Part shown: in pieces, positions 25,899-33,833 of the stretch
Layout: each line of letters starts with the position of its first letter
Position numbering within the stretch: position 1 is the first letter of the stretch
NCBI GenBank assembly: GCA_902800365.1
Contig: CADCEF010000007.1
Location: 1 to 64,000 of the forward strand
Reading direction: 5' to 3'
Length of the DNA: 64,000 nt
Source: an uncultured Prevotella sp.
GTDB lineage: Bacteria > Bacteroidota > Bacteroidia > Bacteroidales > Bacteroidaceae
The notes under the pieces: generated by a model
What the model saw: the letters and a program-made list of their open reading frames with translations, nothing else
Told to the model about the DNA's origin: nothing
Databases searched by the model: none
Program-made: the position numbers and the translations under genes

Positions 25899-26909
25899 AT
25901 GGATCTATTAAGTCAAATTGTAGCGCGTGCTAAGAGTAACAAGCAGCGCATCGTGCTCCCTGAAGCTGAAGAGGAGCGTACTCTGTGTGCAGCCGATAGA
26001 GCTCTGGCTGATGACCTTGCAGACATTATTCTGATTGGTAACCCAGCTAAGGTTGAGGCTCTGGCTAAGGAAAAGGGACTTACTAACATTGGTAAGGCAA
26101 CTCTTATCGACCCTGAGAACTATGACAAGAGCGAGGAGCTGGCTGAGAAGTTGGCAGAAATCCGCAAGTCAAAGGGTATGACCATCGAGGAGGCTCGCAA
26201 GCTTATCAAGAATCCTCTGTATCTTGGTTGTATGATTATCAAGACCGAGGGCGCTGATGGTCAGATCAGTGGTGCTCTCTCAACAACTGGCGACACTCTG
26301 CGTCCAGCTCTTCAGATTATCAAGTGTGCTCCTGGCATCACATGCGTAAGTGGTGGACTGCTGCTTATCTCTAAGCAGAAGCAGTTTGGTGAGAACGGTG
26401 TGCTCGTAGTTGCCGATGTTGCTGTTACTCCAATGCCTGATGCTGCTCAGCTGTCACAGATTGCTGTTTGCACAGCTCAGATGGCTAAGGCTGTTGCTGG
26501 TTTCGAAGATCCTCGCGTTGCAATGCTCAGCTTCTCTACAAAGGGTTCTGCTAAGCATGAGGTAGTAGATAAGGTAGTTGAGGCTACCCGTCTGGCAAAG
26601 GAACTCGATCCTACACTTAAGATTGATGGTGAGCTTCAGGCTGATGCTGCACTTGTTCCAAGTGTTGGTGCTAAGAAGGCTCCTGGTTCAGAGATTGCTG
26701 GTAAGGCTAATGTATTGGTATTCCCTAACCTCGAGGTTGGAAATATCGGCTATAAGCTGGTTCAGCGTCTGGGTGACGCTATCGCTATCGGTCCTGTTCT
26801 TCAGGGTATCGCACGTCCTGTAAACGACCTGTCTCGTGGTTGCTCAGTTGATGACATCTACTACATGATTGCCATCACCTCTTGCCAGGCTATGGACGCC
26901 AAGAAGTAA
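25899..26909 (+). CDS. pta: phosphate acetyltransferase
   Basis: Converts acetyl-CoA and phosphate to acetyl phosphate. The 336-residue single-domain form is present (VARAKSNKQRIVLPEAEEERTL at the N-terminus, GELQADAALVPSVG and NVLVFPNLEVGNIGYKLVQRL near the C-terminus). With ackA 33 bp downstream it forms the acetate-producing, ATP-yielding pathway. Codon choice is strongly uniform (many GCT, GGT and AAG codons), which suggests high expression. No clear -7 box was seen in the 38-bp spacer after cdaA. Confidence 0.96.
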   Translation: MDLLSQIVARAKSNKQRIVLPEAEEERTLCAADRALADDLADIILIGNPAKVEALAKEKGLTNIGKATLIDPENYDKSEELAEKLAEIRKSKGMTIEEARKLIKNPLYLGCMIIKTEGADGQISGALSTTGDTLRPALQIIKCAPGITCVSGGLLLISKQKQFGENGVLVVADVAVTPMPDAAQLSQIAVCTAQMAKAVAGFEDPRVAMLSFSTKGSAKHEVVDKVVEATRLAKELDPTLKIDGELQADAALVPSVGAKKAPGSEIAGKANVLVFPNLEVGNIGYKLVQRLGDAIAIGPVLQGIARPVNDLSRGCSVDDIYYMIAITSCQAMDAKK

Positions 26910-26942
26910 TTGATAATTGACAACTAATAATTAATAATTAAC

Positions 26943-28136
26943 ATGAAAATCCTTGTATTGAATTGTGGTTCGTCGTCAATCAAGTACGCACTGTACAATA
27001 TGGACGACAAGAGTGTTATGACCAGTGGTGGTGCTGAGCGCGTGGGCTTGGACAATGCCTTTGTAAAGGTTAAGCTTGCCAATGGCGAAAAGAAGCAGAT
27101 TATGCACGACATCCCCGAGCATACCGAAGGTGTAAAGTTCATTTTCTCTCTGCTTACTGATCCTGAGATTGGTGTTATCAAGAGTCTCGACGAGATCGAC
27201 GCTGTAGGTCATCGTATGGTACATGGCGGCGAAAAGTTCAATAAGTCGGTTATCCTCACCGATGAGGTTCTGAAGACTTTCGAGGAGTGCTCTGATCTGG
27301 CTCCACTGCATAACCCCGCAAACCTTAAGGGTGTAAACGCCGTTAAGGAGCTTATGCCTGGTCTGCCTCAGATAGGTGTATTTGATACTGCCTTCCATCA
27401 GACAATGCCAGCTAAGGCTTATATGTACGCTATCCCTTACGAGCTGTACGAGAAGTACGGTGTTCGTCGCTATGGTTTCCATGGAACATCTCACCGCTAT
27501 GTTTCAGCTCGCGCTTGTGAGTTCCTTGGTATCAAGGCTGAGGGTACAAAGATGATTACCTGCCACATTGGTAATGGTGGTTCTATTGCTGCTGTTCTTG
27601 ATGGTAAGTGTATCGATACCTCTATGGGTCTTACTCCACTTGAGGGCTTGGTAATGGGTACACGCTCTGGTGATATCGACGGTGGTGCTGTTACCTTCCT
27701 TGAGAAGAAGCTCAATCTTGATGCCGATGGCATGAGCAACCTGCTCAATAAGAAGAGTGGTGTAGCTGGTATCACAGGTGGTTCAAGCGATATGCGCGAC
27801 GTAGAGAACGCTGCTAAGGCTGGTGAACCTAAGGCTGTACTGGCTCAGCAGATGTATTTCTATCGTATTAAGAAATATATCGGTGCTTATGCTGCTGCCA
27901 TGGGTGGCGTAGATGTTATTGTGTTCACCGCTGGTGTAGGCGAGAATCAGGTTTCTATGCGCTCTGCAGTTTGCGCGGGTCTGGAGTTCCTGGGCGTTAA
28001 GTTCGACGAGGAGAAAAACAAGGTTCGCGGCGAAGAAGCTATCATCTCTGCTGATGACTCTAAAGTTAAGGTAGTTGTTATTCCAACCGATGAGGAGCTG
28101 ATGATTGCAACAGACACAATGAATCTGCTGAAGTAA
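26943..28136 (+). CDS. ackA: acetate kinase
   Basis: Converts acetyl phosphate plus ADP to acetate plus ATP. The ASKHA-fold motifs are visible: VLNCGSSSIKYALYN at the start, VGHRMVHGGEKF near residue 90, FDTAFHQTMP, HIGNGGSI near 205 and FTAGVGENQ near 325. Length (397) is standard. It is the second gene of the pta-ackA pair, and the spacer is an AT-rich run of AATTAAT-type repeats. A strong hairpin terminator follows. Confidence 0.97.
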   Translation: MKILVLNCGSSSIKYALYNMDDKSVMTSGGAERVGLDNAFVKVKLANGEKKQIMHDIPEHTEGVKFIFSLLTDPEIGVIKSLDEIDAVGHRMVHGGEKFNKSVILTDEVLKTFEECSDLAPLHNPANLKGVNAVKELMPGLPQIGVFDTAFHQTMPAKAYMYAIPYELYEKYGVRRYGFHGTSHRYVSARACEFLGIKAEGTKMITCHIGNGGSIAAVLDGKCIDTSMGLTPLEGLVMGTRSGDIDGGAVTFLEKKLNLDADGMSNLLNKKSGVAGITGGSSDMRDVENAAKAGEPKAVLAQQMYFYRIKKYIGAYAAAMGGVDVIVFTAGVGENQVSMRSAVCAGLEFLGVKFDEEKNKVRGEEAIISADDSKVKVVVIPTDEELMIATDTMNLLK

Positions 28137-28158
28137 TTTAGCTTATAATAATATGACG

Positions 28159-28190
28159 ATCCCCGCCCAACCGGCGGGGATTGTTGTTTA
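28159..28190. terminator. terminator after ackA, shared with the convergent barrel gene
   Basis: ATCCCCGCC (28159-28167) pairs with GGCGGGGAT (28173-28181), followed by TGTTGTTT. It ends at the stop codon of the convergent gene. Confidence 0.88.
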
Positions 28191-28682
28191 AAAGGCATAG
28201 CCTACGCTGACGTAGGGGTATGGAAATATGGCCCAGATGGGGGTAACTCCCAGTCGTAGTGTTAGGCCACGCTTAGGTTGTAATCTGATACCAGCATTCA
28301 GGAATGGAATAAAACCGATACGGTTTTTTATTTCCTCTGGGTGATCAGGGGCTGTCGCAAAATTTCTTGTATGATAGTAGCCAACCGTGCTACCGCCTCC
28401 CAGCTCAAATTTCAACACTTTGCTACCGAAGAGGTAGTTTAGTTCTAAAGGGACGGCCACACCATGCGTTTCTTGGTCTTGTCCTGGAAAAAGATGGGAA
28501 TAGCTTAATCCAACTCGATAGCCAGTACCTTCGTTACCTTTAAATCGCGAGTCGTAGTTGATGCCATATCCTAAGTGTGCACCAAGAAACTCTGCTGAGA
28601 TACTCCTGGCGGGCTTTTCGCTGGTTTGTGCGCTTGCCGTCAAAGAGAGGGTAAGTAGTGAGAGTAATAATAGTTTCTTCAT
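28188..28682 (-). CDS. small outer-membrane beta-barrel protein of the dual-membrane anti-sigma operon
   Basis: A 164-residue protein with a signal peptide (1-19, LTASAQ). Repeated amphipathic strands follow (YRVGLSYSHLFPG, VAVPLELNYLFG, LKFELGGGSTVGYY, LTLRLGVTPIW), and it ends in an aromatic residue (VSVGYAF) as outer-membrane barrels do. It resembles the PorT-type eight-stranded barrel family. The start overlaps the upstream anti-sigma gene by 4 bp. It is the last gene of the operon, so its product is probably controlled by the ECF sigma factor of the same operon. Confidence 0.8.
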   Translation of the reverse strand: MKKLLLLSLLTLSLTASAQTSEKPARSISAEFLGAHLGYGINYDSRFKGNEGTGYRVGLSYSHLFPGQDQETHGVAVPLELNYLFGSKVLKFELGGGSTVGYYHTRNFATAPDHPEEIKNRIGFIPFLNAGIRLQPKRGLTLRLGVTPIWAIFPYPYVSVGYAF

Positions 28683-29851
28683 TTTGGTGAGTTTAAGTCG
28701 AATCTGAGTCCCAACTGTAGATTGAAACTTGTAGGTTTATCTTTAAAATAATTATTGATAGTACTACCATTATCCATATAGTGTCGAATGCCAGGCTCGG
28801 CATACAGACTCAGCTGAGGGATGATATGGTAGGCCAATCCCAAACTGCCACCTATCGACCACTGCATGCGATCCTTGTCCATCACCTGATTCACCCCATC
28901 GGTATTCGATTCGGCCTTGATATTCCAGTCGGCCTGAGCGCCTGCAGTAAGATAAAGACTGATGCCATGCCATTGCAACAGGTGGGCCTGCAGGTTAAGG
29001 GGCACGCCTATGTAGTGGAGCTTCTGATGGCGCTGTATCTGATGGTTGGGCATCAGGGTGGTAAAGGTTGAATTCAGCTTGGTATAAACCAAACCCGAAC
29101 TGAGCGACAACCAGGTATTGAGTGGATATCCAACAGAAAGACCGAACGATATGGGCTGGTTATGACTCTCTTGCTCTTCGTAATCTGCTAGAAAAGCACG
29201 CGTTGCAGCCACGCGATGCATCAACTGCGGGTTCATCATCACCGCATTCTTGTTGTTCATATCGTTGGTGTTACCCTGAGCAAACAGGCCCATGGTAAGG
29301 CGCATCGGCTTTTGCTGCTGATGTTTCGCATGAGAATATGCTTTAGGCTCTGCTGACAGAGGGTGATGTACCTGTGGAATTGGTGTATCTTCCTTGGGCT
29401 TGTTAGCCGTTTCATCGGGCTGTGTGGCCTTCTCTGTAGGTTCAGGAACTTCGCTTTCTGTTTGCATAGCAGTTTCTGCTATCTGTGTAACTGCTTTTGC
29501 TGCTGTTACTACCTGAGCAACTAGTTTCTCTGGAGCCTTTACTGCTGCATCTGGGGTGATATCTGCTTGGGTGGCTACGGGCGCTTCTTCCTTGTCGGCA
29601 TGATTGGTAGCCTTAACCTGTGCCACTTGTGGCTGTACGGGCTCGTTGTTCCACATCAGATAGGCACCACCAAACAGCACACCAATGATAGCAGCTGCCA
29701 TCATCCAACGACGCAGAGCTATGTGGCGCGTCTGACCTTTAGCCTGCTTATCGAGCGAAGCCTCAATGCCCTCCCACAAGTCGCGCGATGGCTCCTGGTG
29801 GTAGTCCTTCAGGTGGTTGTTAAGCCTTTCGGCCCATTCTTCTTGCTTCAT
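28679..29851 (-). CDS. dual-membrane-spanning anti-sigma factor (Dma-like) with C-terminal outer-membrane barrel
   Basis: A 390-residue protein of unusual layout. An N-terminal cytoplasmic domain (1-48, WAERLNNHLKDYHQEPSRDLWEGIE) suits sigma-factor binding. One inner-membrane helix follows (about 50-67, MMAAAIIGVLFGGAYLMW), then a Pro/Glu/Ala/Thr-rich linker of about 100 residues (70-170). The C-terminal half (about 180-390) has alternating beta strands (FGLSVGYPLNTWLSLSSGLVY, IGVPLNLQAHL, LSLYAEPGIRHYM) ending GLRFDL. This matches what is known of the Bacteroidota Dma family, which spans both membranes and controls an ECF sigma factor governing vesicle formation. The family call is inferred from architecture and from the sigma gene that overlaps its start by 4 bp. 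Confidence 0.8.
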   Translation of the reverse strand: MKQEEWAERLNNHLKDYHQEPSRDLWEGIEASLDKQAKGQTRHIALRRWMMAAAIIGVLFGGAYLMWNNEPVQPQVAQVKATNHADKEEAPVATQADITPDAAVKAPEKLVAQVVTAAKAVTQIAETAMQTESEVPEPTEKATQPDETANKPKEDTPIPQVHHPLSAEPKAYSHAKHQQQKPMRLTMGLFAQGNTNDMNNKNAVMMNPQLMHRVAATRAFLADYEEQESHNQPISFGLSVGYPLNTWLSLSSGLVYTKLNSTFTTLMPNHQIQRHQKLHYIGVPLNLQAHLLQWHGISLYLTAGAQADWNIKAESNTDGVNQVMDKDRMQWSIGGSLGLAYHIIPQLSLYAEPGIRHYMDNGSTINNYFKDKPTSFNLQLGLRFDLNSPK

Positions 29852-30387
29852 ATCTCGTGTCGTTTGATGTAATCTGTTATCATTTGGGTGAGTATCTGTC
29901 GCGTTCTCGACAGCTGTGAGGAGGATGAACTCTCTTTGATGCCTAACTTATTGGCTATTTCGCGATGCGAGCAATGCTCGAACACATACAGGTTTAGTAC
30001 CATTCTGTAGCCTGTAGGTAGCTTGGCAATCATTGCCGTCAGCACATTGGGCGGTATCCGTTCTATCTCTGGCTCTTCGTCCTGTGTATCAGGGATGACG
30101 TCGGTAAACGTCATGCGCTCATGATGTTTCACAAAATCAAAGGCCTTATTAGCAACAATCCTGCCTATCCAGCCTTTCAGCGAACCCTCACCTCGGTAAT
30201 CGAACTTGCCGATAGAGGTAAGGATGGTCACAAAGCTGTCCTGCACCACGTCTTCCACGTCGCTCACTTCGGCTATATACCTTAGTCCGATTGACATGGC
30301 ATAGCCCTTGTAGCGCTCGTAGAGTTGCCTCATGGCAGCACGATCGCCTTGGTTGATGGCTGATAGCAGTTGCTGTTCGTTCTCCAC
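29848..30387 (-). CDS. ECF sigma factor partnered with dual-membrane anti-sigma factor
   Basis: A 179-residue ECF sigma factor. Region 2 runs through about residues 12-85 (LYERYKGYAMSIGLRYIAEVSDVEDVVQDSFVTIL, then GWIGRIVANKAFDFVKHH). Region 4 (about 110-170) contains VFEHCSHREIANKLGIKESSSSSQLSRTR. It lies 6 bp after the lipoprotein gene and overlaps the anti-sigma gene by ATGA, so sigma and anti-sigma are made in a fixed ratio. Its own operon begins at a 55-bp block that also precedes the barrel gene at 32966, the best candidate for its target promoter. Confidence 0.93.
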   Translation of the reverse strand: MENEQQLLSAINQGDRAAMRQLYERYKGYAMSIGLRYIAEVSDVEDVVQDSFVTILTSIGKFDYRGEGSLKGWIGRIVANKAFDFVKHHERMTFTDVIPDTQDEEPEIERIPPNVLTAMIAKLPTGYRMVLNLYVFEHCSHREIANKLGIKESSSSSQLSRTRQILTQMITDYIKRHEI

Positions 30388-30393
30388 TTCTTT

Positions 30394-31080
30394 TTACTTA
30401 ACTCTTTCGATACTGGTGAACTTGAGCTGTATCGTGGGATTGAGCGTCCTGCTTTCTTTCTGCCCATCGATGATGGTTTCTATCTGCGTTACTGTTAGTA
30501 TGTTTGTGAACGATGCGCCACTACGATCAAGCAAAGCGGTAGATTCGGTAGGTGCTATCGTCAACACTACAGCCATCAGCGTGCCATCATCCTTGGTTAC
30601 GATAAATGGCAGGTATATGGTGCTATATGTTTCGCTGGGCATCATCTCCAGATAGAACGATAGATCTGATATGCCGATAATGCGATAAGGAACGGCGAGG
30701 GTCGACTCCAGGCAACTTCCGTTTCGATAGTCAATCAGGGTCTGCATCCAAAGCTCTTCTTCGGGTGTTGGTGTGTTGCCATAGGGTGCTTCAGCCGAAA
30801 GCTTGGCCACCTTTACCTCAGGCAGGAATTTCTCCATGATAGCTGCGTAAGGATAATCCGCGCAAGCTACGTAGTTTTCGCCTTTAAAGCCTAATACAGT
30901 ACGTATATAAGTCTCGTTGCCTTTCACGTTGTCAACCATCCATACACCTTTGAAAGTGTAATCGAGGGATGGTTGGTCAGAAGGGTCGAGATGTGGGTCA
31001 CCTGTTTCAAGCATATCGCTGCCAGGGCTGCATGATAGCAGCGTTACTAATACTATAAATAATTGAAATATTCGCTTCAT
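30394..31080 (-). CDS. lipoprotein leading ECF/anti-sigma operon
   Basis: A 228-residue lipoprotein of no recognised family. The lipobox VTLLSC puts the lipidated cysteine at about residue 17, followed by SPGSDMLETGD. The remainder appears to be a single mixed alpha/beta domain with an all-beta C-terminus (NILTVTQIETIIDG, NPTIQLKFTSIERV). It is the first gene after the conserved promoter-like block at 31100-31154 and lies 6 bp ahead of the sigma gene. It therefore belongs to the same envelope-response regulon. Confidence 0.78.
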   Translation of the reverse strand: MKRIFQLFIVLVTLLSCSPGSDMLETGDPHLDPSDQPSLDYTFKGVWMVDNVKGNETYIRTVLGFKGENYVACADYPYAAIMEKFLPEVKVAKLSAEAPYGNTPTPEEELWMQTLIDYRNGSCLESTLAVPYRIIGISDLSFYLEMMPSETYSTIYLPFIVTKDDGTLMAVVLTIAPTESTALLDRSGASFTNILTVTQIETIIDGQKESRTLNPTIQLKFTSIERVK

Positions 31081-31099
31081 ATTTGTACACGTTTTATTG

Positions 31100-31154
31100 C
31101 TTCTTTATCCATTAAACGATGAAGAAGGCCAAATACTGCATCAAGAAATGTTAA
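31100..31154 (-). promoter_or_regulatory. 55-bp conserved ECF-type promoter block, copy 1 (sigma operon)
   Basis: On the minus strand it contains, in order, TTAACAT, TTGATGCAGTATTT, TTCTT, TCGTTTAATG and TAAAGAAG with gaps of 3, 4, 2 and 2 bp. It ends 19 bp before the lipoprotein ATG. The copy at 32893-32947 has the same order and gaps, with 46 of 55 positions identical. It also overlaps the kdgK stop codon. No TAnnTTTG box is present, which fits use by an alternative sigma factor. Confidence 0.75.
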
Positions 31155-32173
31155 ATTTTCACATTAAGAATCTCTTCCTCGGTTGAGAGGTTGAAATCGC
31201 CAGGGATGGTGTTCTTGAGGGCTGCGGCAGCTAACGAGTAATTCAACTGCTTCTGCATGTCGTTAGGGAACAGACTGATGGCATGCAGCCAACCACCCAT
31301 AAAAGCATCGCCCACACCAACTGGCTCCACCACATCAGGGATATCCATGATAGGTGCCTGCAACAGTTTATTGTCGGTATAAAGCAGGGCTGTCAGGGTG
31401 TGATGGTTCGAACTTACGATATTACGCATACCCATCATCCAGTGTTTTACTCGGGGGTAGGCAGCATGCAACTCGTCGAACCACTCTCCATACTCTTTCA
31501 TCTGCATCTCGAAGTTAGAGTCGGTAGCCGTGAATGGTGGCTGTGGATGCTGCGACAGCCAGTCGAACTCGATGGCATCGCCAAACATCATATCGCAACG
31601 CGACAGCATGCGGCTCAGGGTTTTACGTGGCTCAGCACCTTCGTACTTCCACAGGTTCTTGCGGTAGTTGATATCGAAGCATACAGTAATACCCAACTCA
31701 TCGGCCACGTCGAGTGCCTCGAAGGTGGCATTAGCAGCCTGTTGCGAGATGGCAGCCGTGATACCCGATACATGAAAGTAGTTACAATCCTTCAGTATCT
31801 CGCGCCAGGGAATCATGCCTGGCTTCAGGTCAGAATAGGCCGAACCGTTACGGTCGTAAATCACCTTGGCAGCACGCATACCTGCAGCAGGTTCGAAATA
31901 ATAGGTGCCTATGCGCTGTCCGCCATAAAGCACACGGCTGGTGTCCACACCAAGCTCTGCTAAGCTCATGGCTCCTGCATGACCTACTGGTGTATCAGGC
32001 AGTCGGGTAATATAGGTTACATCTTCGCCCTGGGTAGCCAACGATACGGCCACATTAGCCTCGCTACCACCATACTTACTGGTAAACAGGTTGCCCTGAG
32101 TCAGTCGCAGTTGTCCGGGCTTCGAAAACCTGAGCAACAGCTCGCCAAACGTTACTATCTTCTTTCTGTTCAT
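31151..32173 (-). CDS. kdgK: PfkB-family sugar kinase, probable 2-dehydro-3-deoxygluconokinase
   Basis: A 340-residue ribokinase-fold enzyme that phosphorylates a sugar with ATP. The N-terminus KKIVTFGELLLRFSKPGQLRL with KYGGSEANVAVSLATQG matches KDG-kinase-type PfkB proteins. The C-terminal anion-hole/base motif reads VEPVGVGDAFMGG, where most relatives have GAGDAF. Substrate is inferred; no KDPG aldolase or uronate gene lies nearby. The ATG at 32173 fits homologue N-termini, with 32182 as an alternative; the longest frame begins inside the promoter box and is rejected. Its 3' end overlaps the promoter block of the next operon. Confidence 0.8.
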   Translation of the reverse strand: MNRKKIVTFGELLLRFSKPGQLRLTQGNLFTSKYGGSEANVAVSLATQGEDVTYITRLPDTPVGHAGAMSLAELGVDTSRVLYGGQRIGTYYFEPAAGMRAAKVIYDRNGSAYSDLKPGMIPWREILKDCNYFHVSGITAAISQQAANATFEALDVADELGITVCFDINYRKNLWKYEGAEPRKTLSRMLSRCDMMFGDAIEFDWLSQHPQPPFTATDSNFEMQMKEYGEWFDELHAAYPRVKHWMMGMRNIVSSNHHTLTALLYTDNKLLQAPIMDIPDVVEPVGVGDAFMGGWLHAISLFPNDMQKQLNYSLAAAALKNTIPGDFNLSTEEEILNVKI

Positions 32174-32198
32174 GTTGGTCATTATCTGATAACTTCGC

Positions 32199-32208
32199 TG
32201 CAAAGATA
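32199..32208 (-). promoter_or_regulatory. -7 promoter box for kdgK
   Basis: The minus strand reads TATCTTTGCA, a full match to TAnnTTTG, 25 bp before the preferred start codon. Confidence 0.6.
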
Positions 32209-32277
32209 CATATTTTAATTCAAAAAGACTTAATGTTACATTAATTTTTATATCTGTAAGATAATATAATATTTCAT

Positions 32278-32312
32278 TTTGAAAAGATATGCAGAAAAGT
32301 ATTACATTTGCA
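32278..32312 (+). promoter_or_regulatory. promoter of the gene at 32332
   Basis: TTTG (32278-32281) and TACATTTGCA (32303-32312) are separated by 21 bp, 19 bp before the ATG. Confidence 0.6.
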
Positions 32313-32331
32313 CCCGTATTGAAAAGACTAA

Positions 32332-32880
32332 ATGATGAAACTGTATCTGATCATATGGTTATTGTTGTGGGGCTCTGAGGTGTTTGCTCAGCGCAAACTG
32401 GTGGTGGCCAGTTTAGAGTCGAAAGCGCCGCAGCGTGATATCAAGGTTCGTGTTGATAATGGCGATGAGATTGTTACCCCATGGAATGGCGAGATTGAGG
32501 TGCCCGACAGCTTTAAGCGTATCACCCTGAGTCATCCCAAGTTCCAGCACCGTTATGTGCTGGCCAACGAGCTGCATGGCGATACCATCTATCTCATCCC
32601 CGCGTTACATGCCATTGACGAGGTGGTGGTGTATGGTCAGGATCGTCGTAAATCGATGATGGCTGGCATCATGATGCCTGTCACACCCAAAGAGGTGCCA
32701 CTGCCACAAGTGGTACCAGCTGGTCCCAATGTGTTAGCCATGTTAGCCTGGCTATTCGAAAAGACCGTGGCCCCAAAGATTGAGGCCAAACAGCGTAGAA
32801 AGAGAGCCCTGAAAGTAGTACGCCAGCAAGAGCAGGAGTATGAAGCCAAATGGGATGCCCTAAAGGCACCCCAGAAGTGA
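32332..32880 (+). CDS. exported protein with carboxypeptidase-regulatory-like domain
   Basis: A 182-residue protein with a signal peptide (about 1-20, LWGSEVFAQ). A beta-rich domain (about 22-100, LVVASLESKAPQRDIKVRVDNG through LHAIDEVVVYGQ) ends in the DEVVVYG-like strand that usually precedes TonB plugs. No plug or barrel follows; instead there is a Pro-rich segment and a basic helical tail (EAKQRRKRALKVVRQQEQEYEAKW). This looks like a free-standing regulatory-like domain, possibly a periplasmic adaptor. Function is unknown. It precedes the PorT-like barrel gene, but that gene has its own promoter block. Confidence 0.7.
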   Translation: MMKLYLIIWLLLWGSEVFAQRKLVVASLESKAPQRDIKVRVDNGDEIVTPWNGEIEVPDSFKRITLSHPKFQHRYVLANELHGDTIYLIPALHAIDEVVVYGQDRRKSMMAGIMMPVTPKEVPLPQVVPAGPNVLAMLAWLFEKTVAPKIEAKQRRKRALKVVRQQEQEYEAKWDALKAPQK

Positions 32881-32892
32881 CCACGATACTCT

Positions 32893-32947
32893 TTAACATA
32901 TTTTGATGCAGTATTTTTACTTCTTAGTCGTTTAATGAGTAAAGAAG
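32893..32947 (+). promoter_or_regulatory. 55-bp conserved ECF-type promoter block, copy 2 (barrel gene)
   Basis: TTAACAT (32893), TTGATGCAGTATTT (32903), TTCTT (32921), TCGTTTAATG (32928) and TAAAGAAG (32940) match the block before the sigma operon with identical spacing. The barrel gene ATG lies 18 bp after it. The 3' half can also fold (ACTTCTT with AAGAAGT) and is followed by T residues, so it might double as a terminator for the preceding gene. Confidence 0.75.
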
Positions 32948-32965
32948 TTTTTTAAAAGCATTGAA

Positions 32966-33697
32966 ATGAAACTAAAGACAATCTTGATAGCGATGGTATT
33001 CGTATCGGCTATCACAACAAAAGCTCAAGATGTTAACTGGCAGGCCCGGGTAGGTGGTGGTGTTACATGCCTGATGGGTGGTGTGTCTAATATCAACGAA
33101 CGTACAGGTTTCCATATCGGAGGCGGTGCTGATATCGGTTTGTCAAAAAACGGTGTGTTCAGATTGCAACCAGAGCTACGATTTGAGCGTAATGGCTGGC
33201 AGTTTGATGGATATTATGGTAGCGAGCAGATTATGAAGGCACATTTTAATACGCGACTCGACTATCTGAAACTTCCAGTGACGGTTGCTGCCCGTTTGCG
33301 ATTAGCCAATCAATGTTTCATTACTTTCAAAACTGGTGCTTATGTGGCTTACGGTCTACAAGCTAAAACCCGTATGCACATCCTGAATACGGATTATGAG
33401 GAAACCTTCAGCGAGAACCATTTTAGTGGTTCCTGTGATTTTCATGGTATTGCTTATGATAATGATTCCCGTTCAACGGGCTATCCTAAATTCAGTCATT
33501 GGGATATTGGCTCTATCGGTGGTGTCGACTTAACTTTCCATCATTTCATCATTGGCGCAGAAGTGTCGTATGGACTGAAGCGTGTCTGCGAATCTGGTTT
33601 CATCGGTAATCCGCTTGGTAACATCGCTACATTAGTCCTAACCGGTGGTGGTCCCAAGAATATAAGCGCAGGTGTCTCTTTGGCGTATCAATTCTGA
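32966..33697 (+). CDS. PorT-type outer-membrane beta-barrel protein, candidate ECF regulon member
   Basis: A 243-residue outer-membrane protein with a signal peptide (1-20, AITTKAQ). Strands typical of the OMP beta-barrel family follow: GFHIGGGADIGL, FRLQPELRFERNGWQF, YLKLPVTVAARLR, CFITFKTGAYVAYGLQ. The C-terminal strand ISAGVSLAYQF ends in Phe. It is preceded by the same 55-bp block as the ECF sigma operon 2 kb away, so it is a probable target of that sigma factor. The function of the barrel itself is not known; it is convergent with lpxH. Confidence 0.85.
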   Translation: MKLKTILIAMVFVSAITTKAQDVNWQARVGGGVTCLMGGVSNINERTGFHIGGGADIGLSKNGVFRLQPELRFERNGWQFDGYYGSEQIMKAHFNTRLDYLKLPVTVAARLRLANQCFITFKTGAYVAYGLQAKTRMHILNTDYEETFSENHFSGSCDFHGIAYDNDSRSTGYPKFSHWDIGSIGGVDLTFHHFIIGAEVSYGLKRVCESGFIGNPLGNIATLVLTGGGPKNISAGVSLAYQF

Positions 33698-33703
33698 TTT
33701 TTG

Positions 33704-33720
33704 ATGTCATAACGTCATAT
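33704..33720. repeat. tandem octamer pair of the AACGTCAT family
   Basis: ATGTCATAACGTCATAT is a near-exact tandem of the octamer AACGTCAT. Related copies lie at 33783-33793, 33936-33945 and in the hairpin at 33957-34025. Confidence 0.7.
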
Positions 33721-33833
33721 CTGATGTAAACATCTGTAAGATAGTAAATTACAGATGATGATATTATATGATATTAAATTCTTTAACGTCATATTGGGGC
33801 TGTTATATGACATTGTGATAGGTTGTATAAAGT

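Noticed and set aside
27255-27300. Possible frameshift or truncation in ackA or pta
   Set aside because: Both frames are full length with all motifs; no sign of damage.
32920-32953. The conserved block at 32893 being only a terminator of the preceding gene
   Set aside because: Its right half can fold and is followed by T residues, but the copy at 31100 lacks the T-run while keeping the loop sequence TCGTTTAATG and the upstream GATGCAGTATTT, which favours a promoter.
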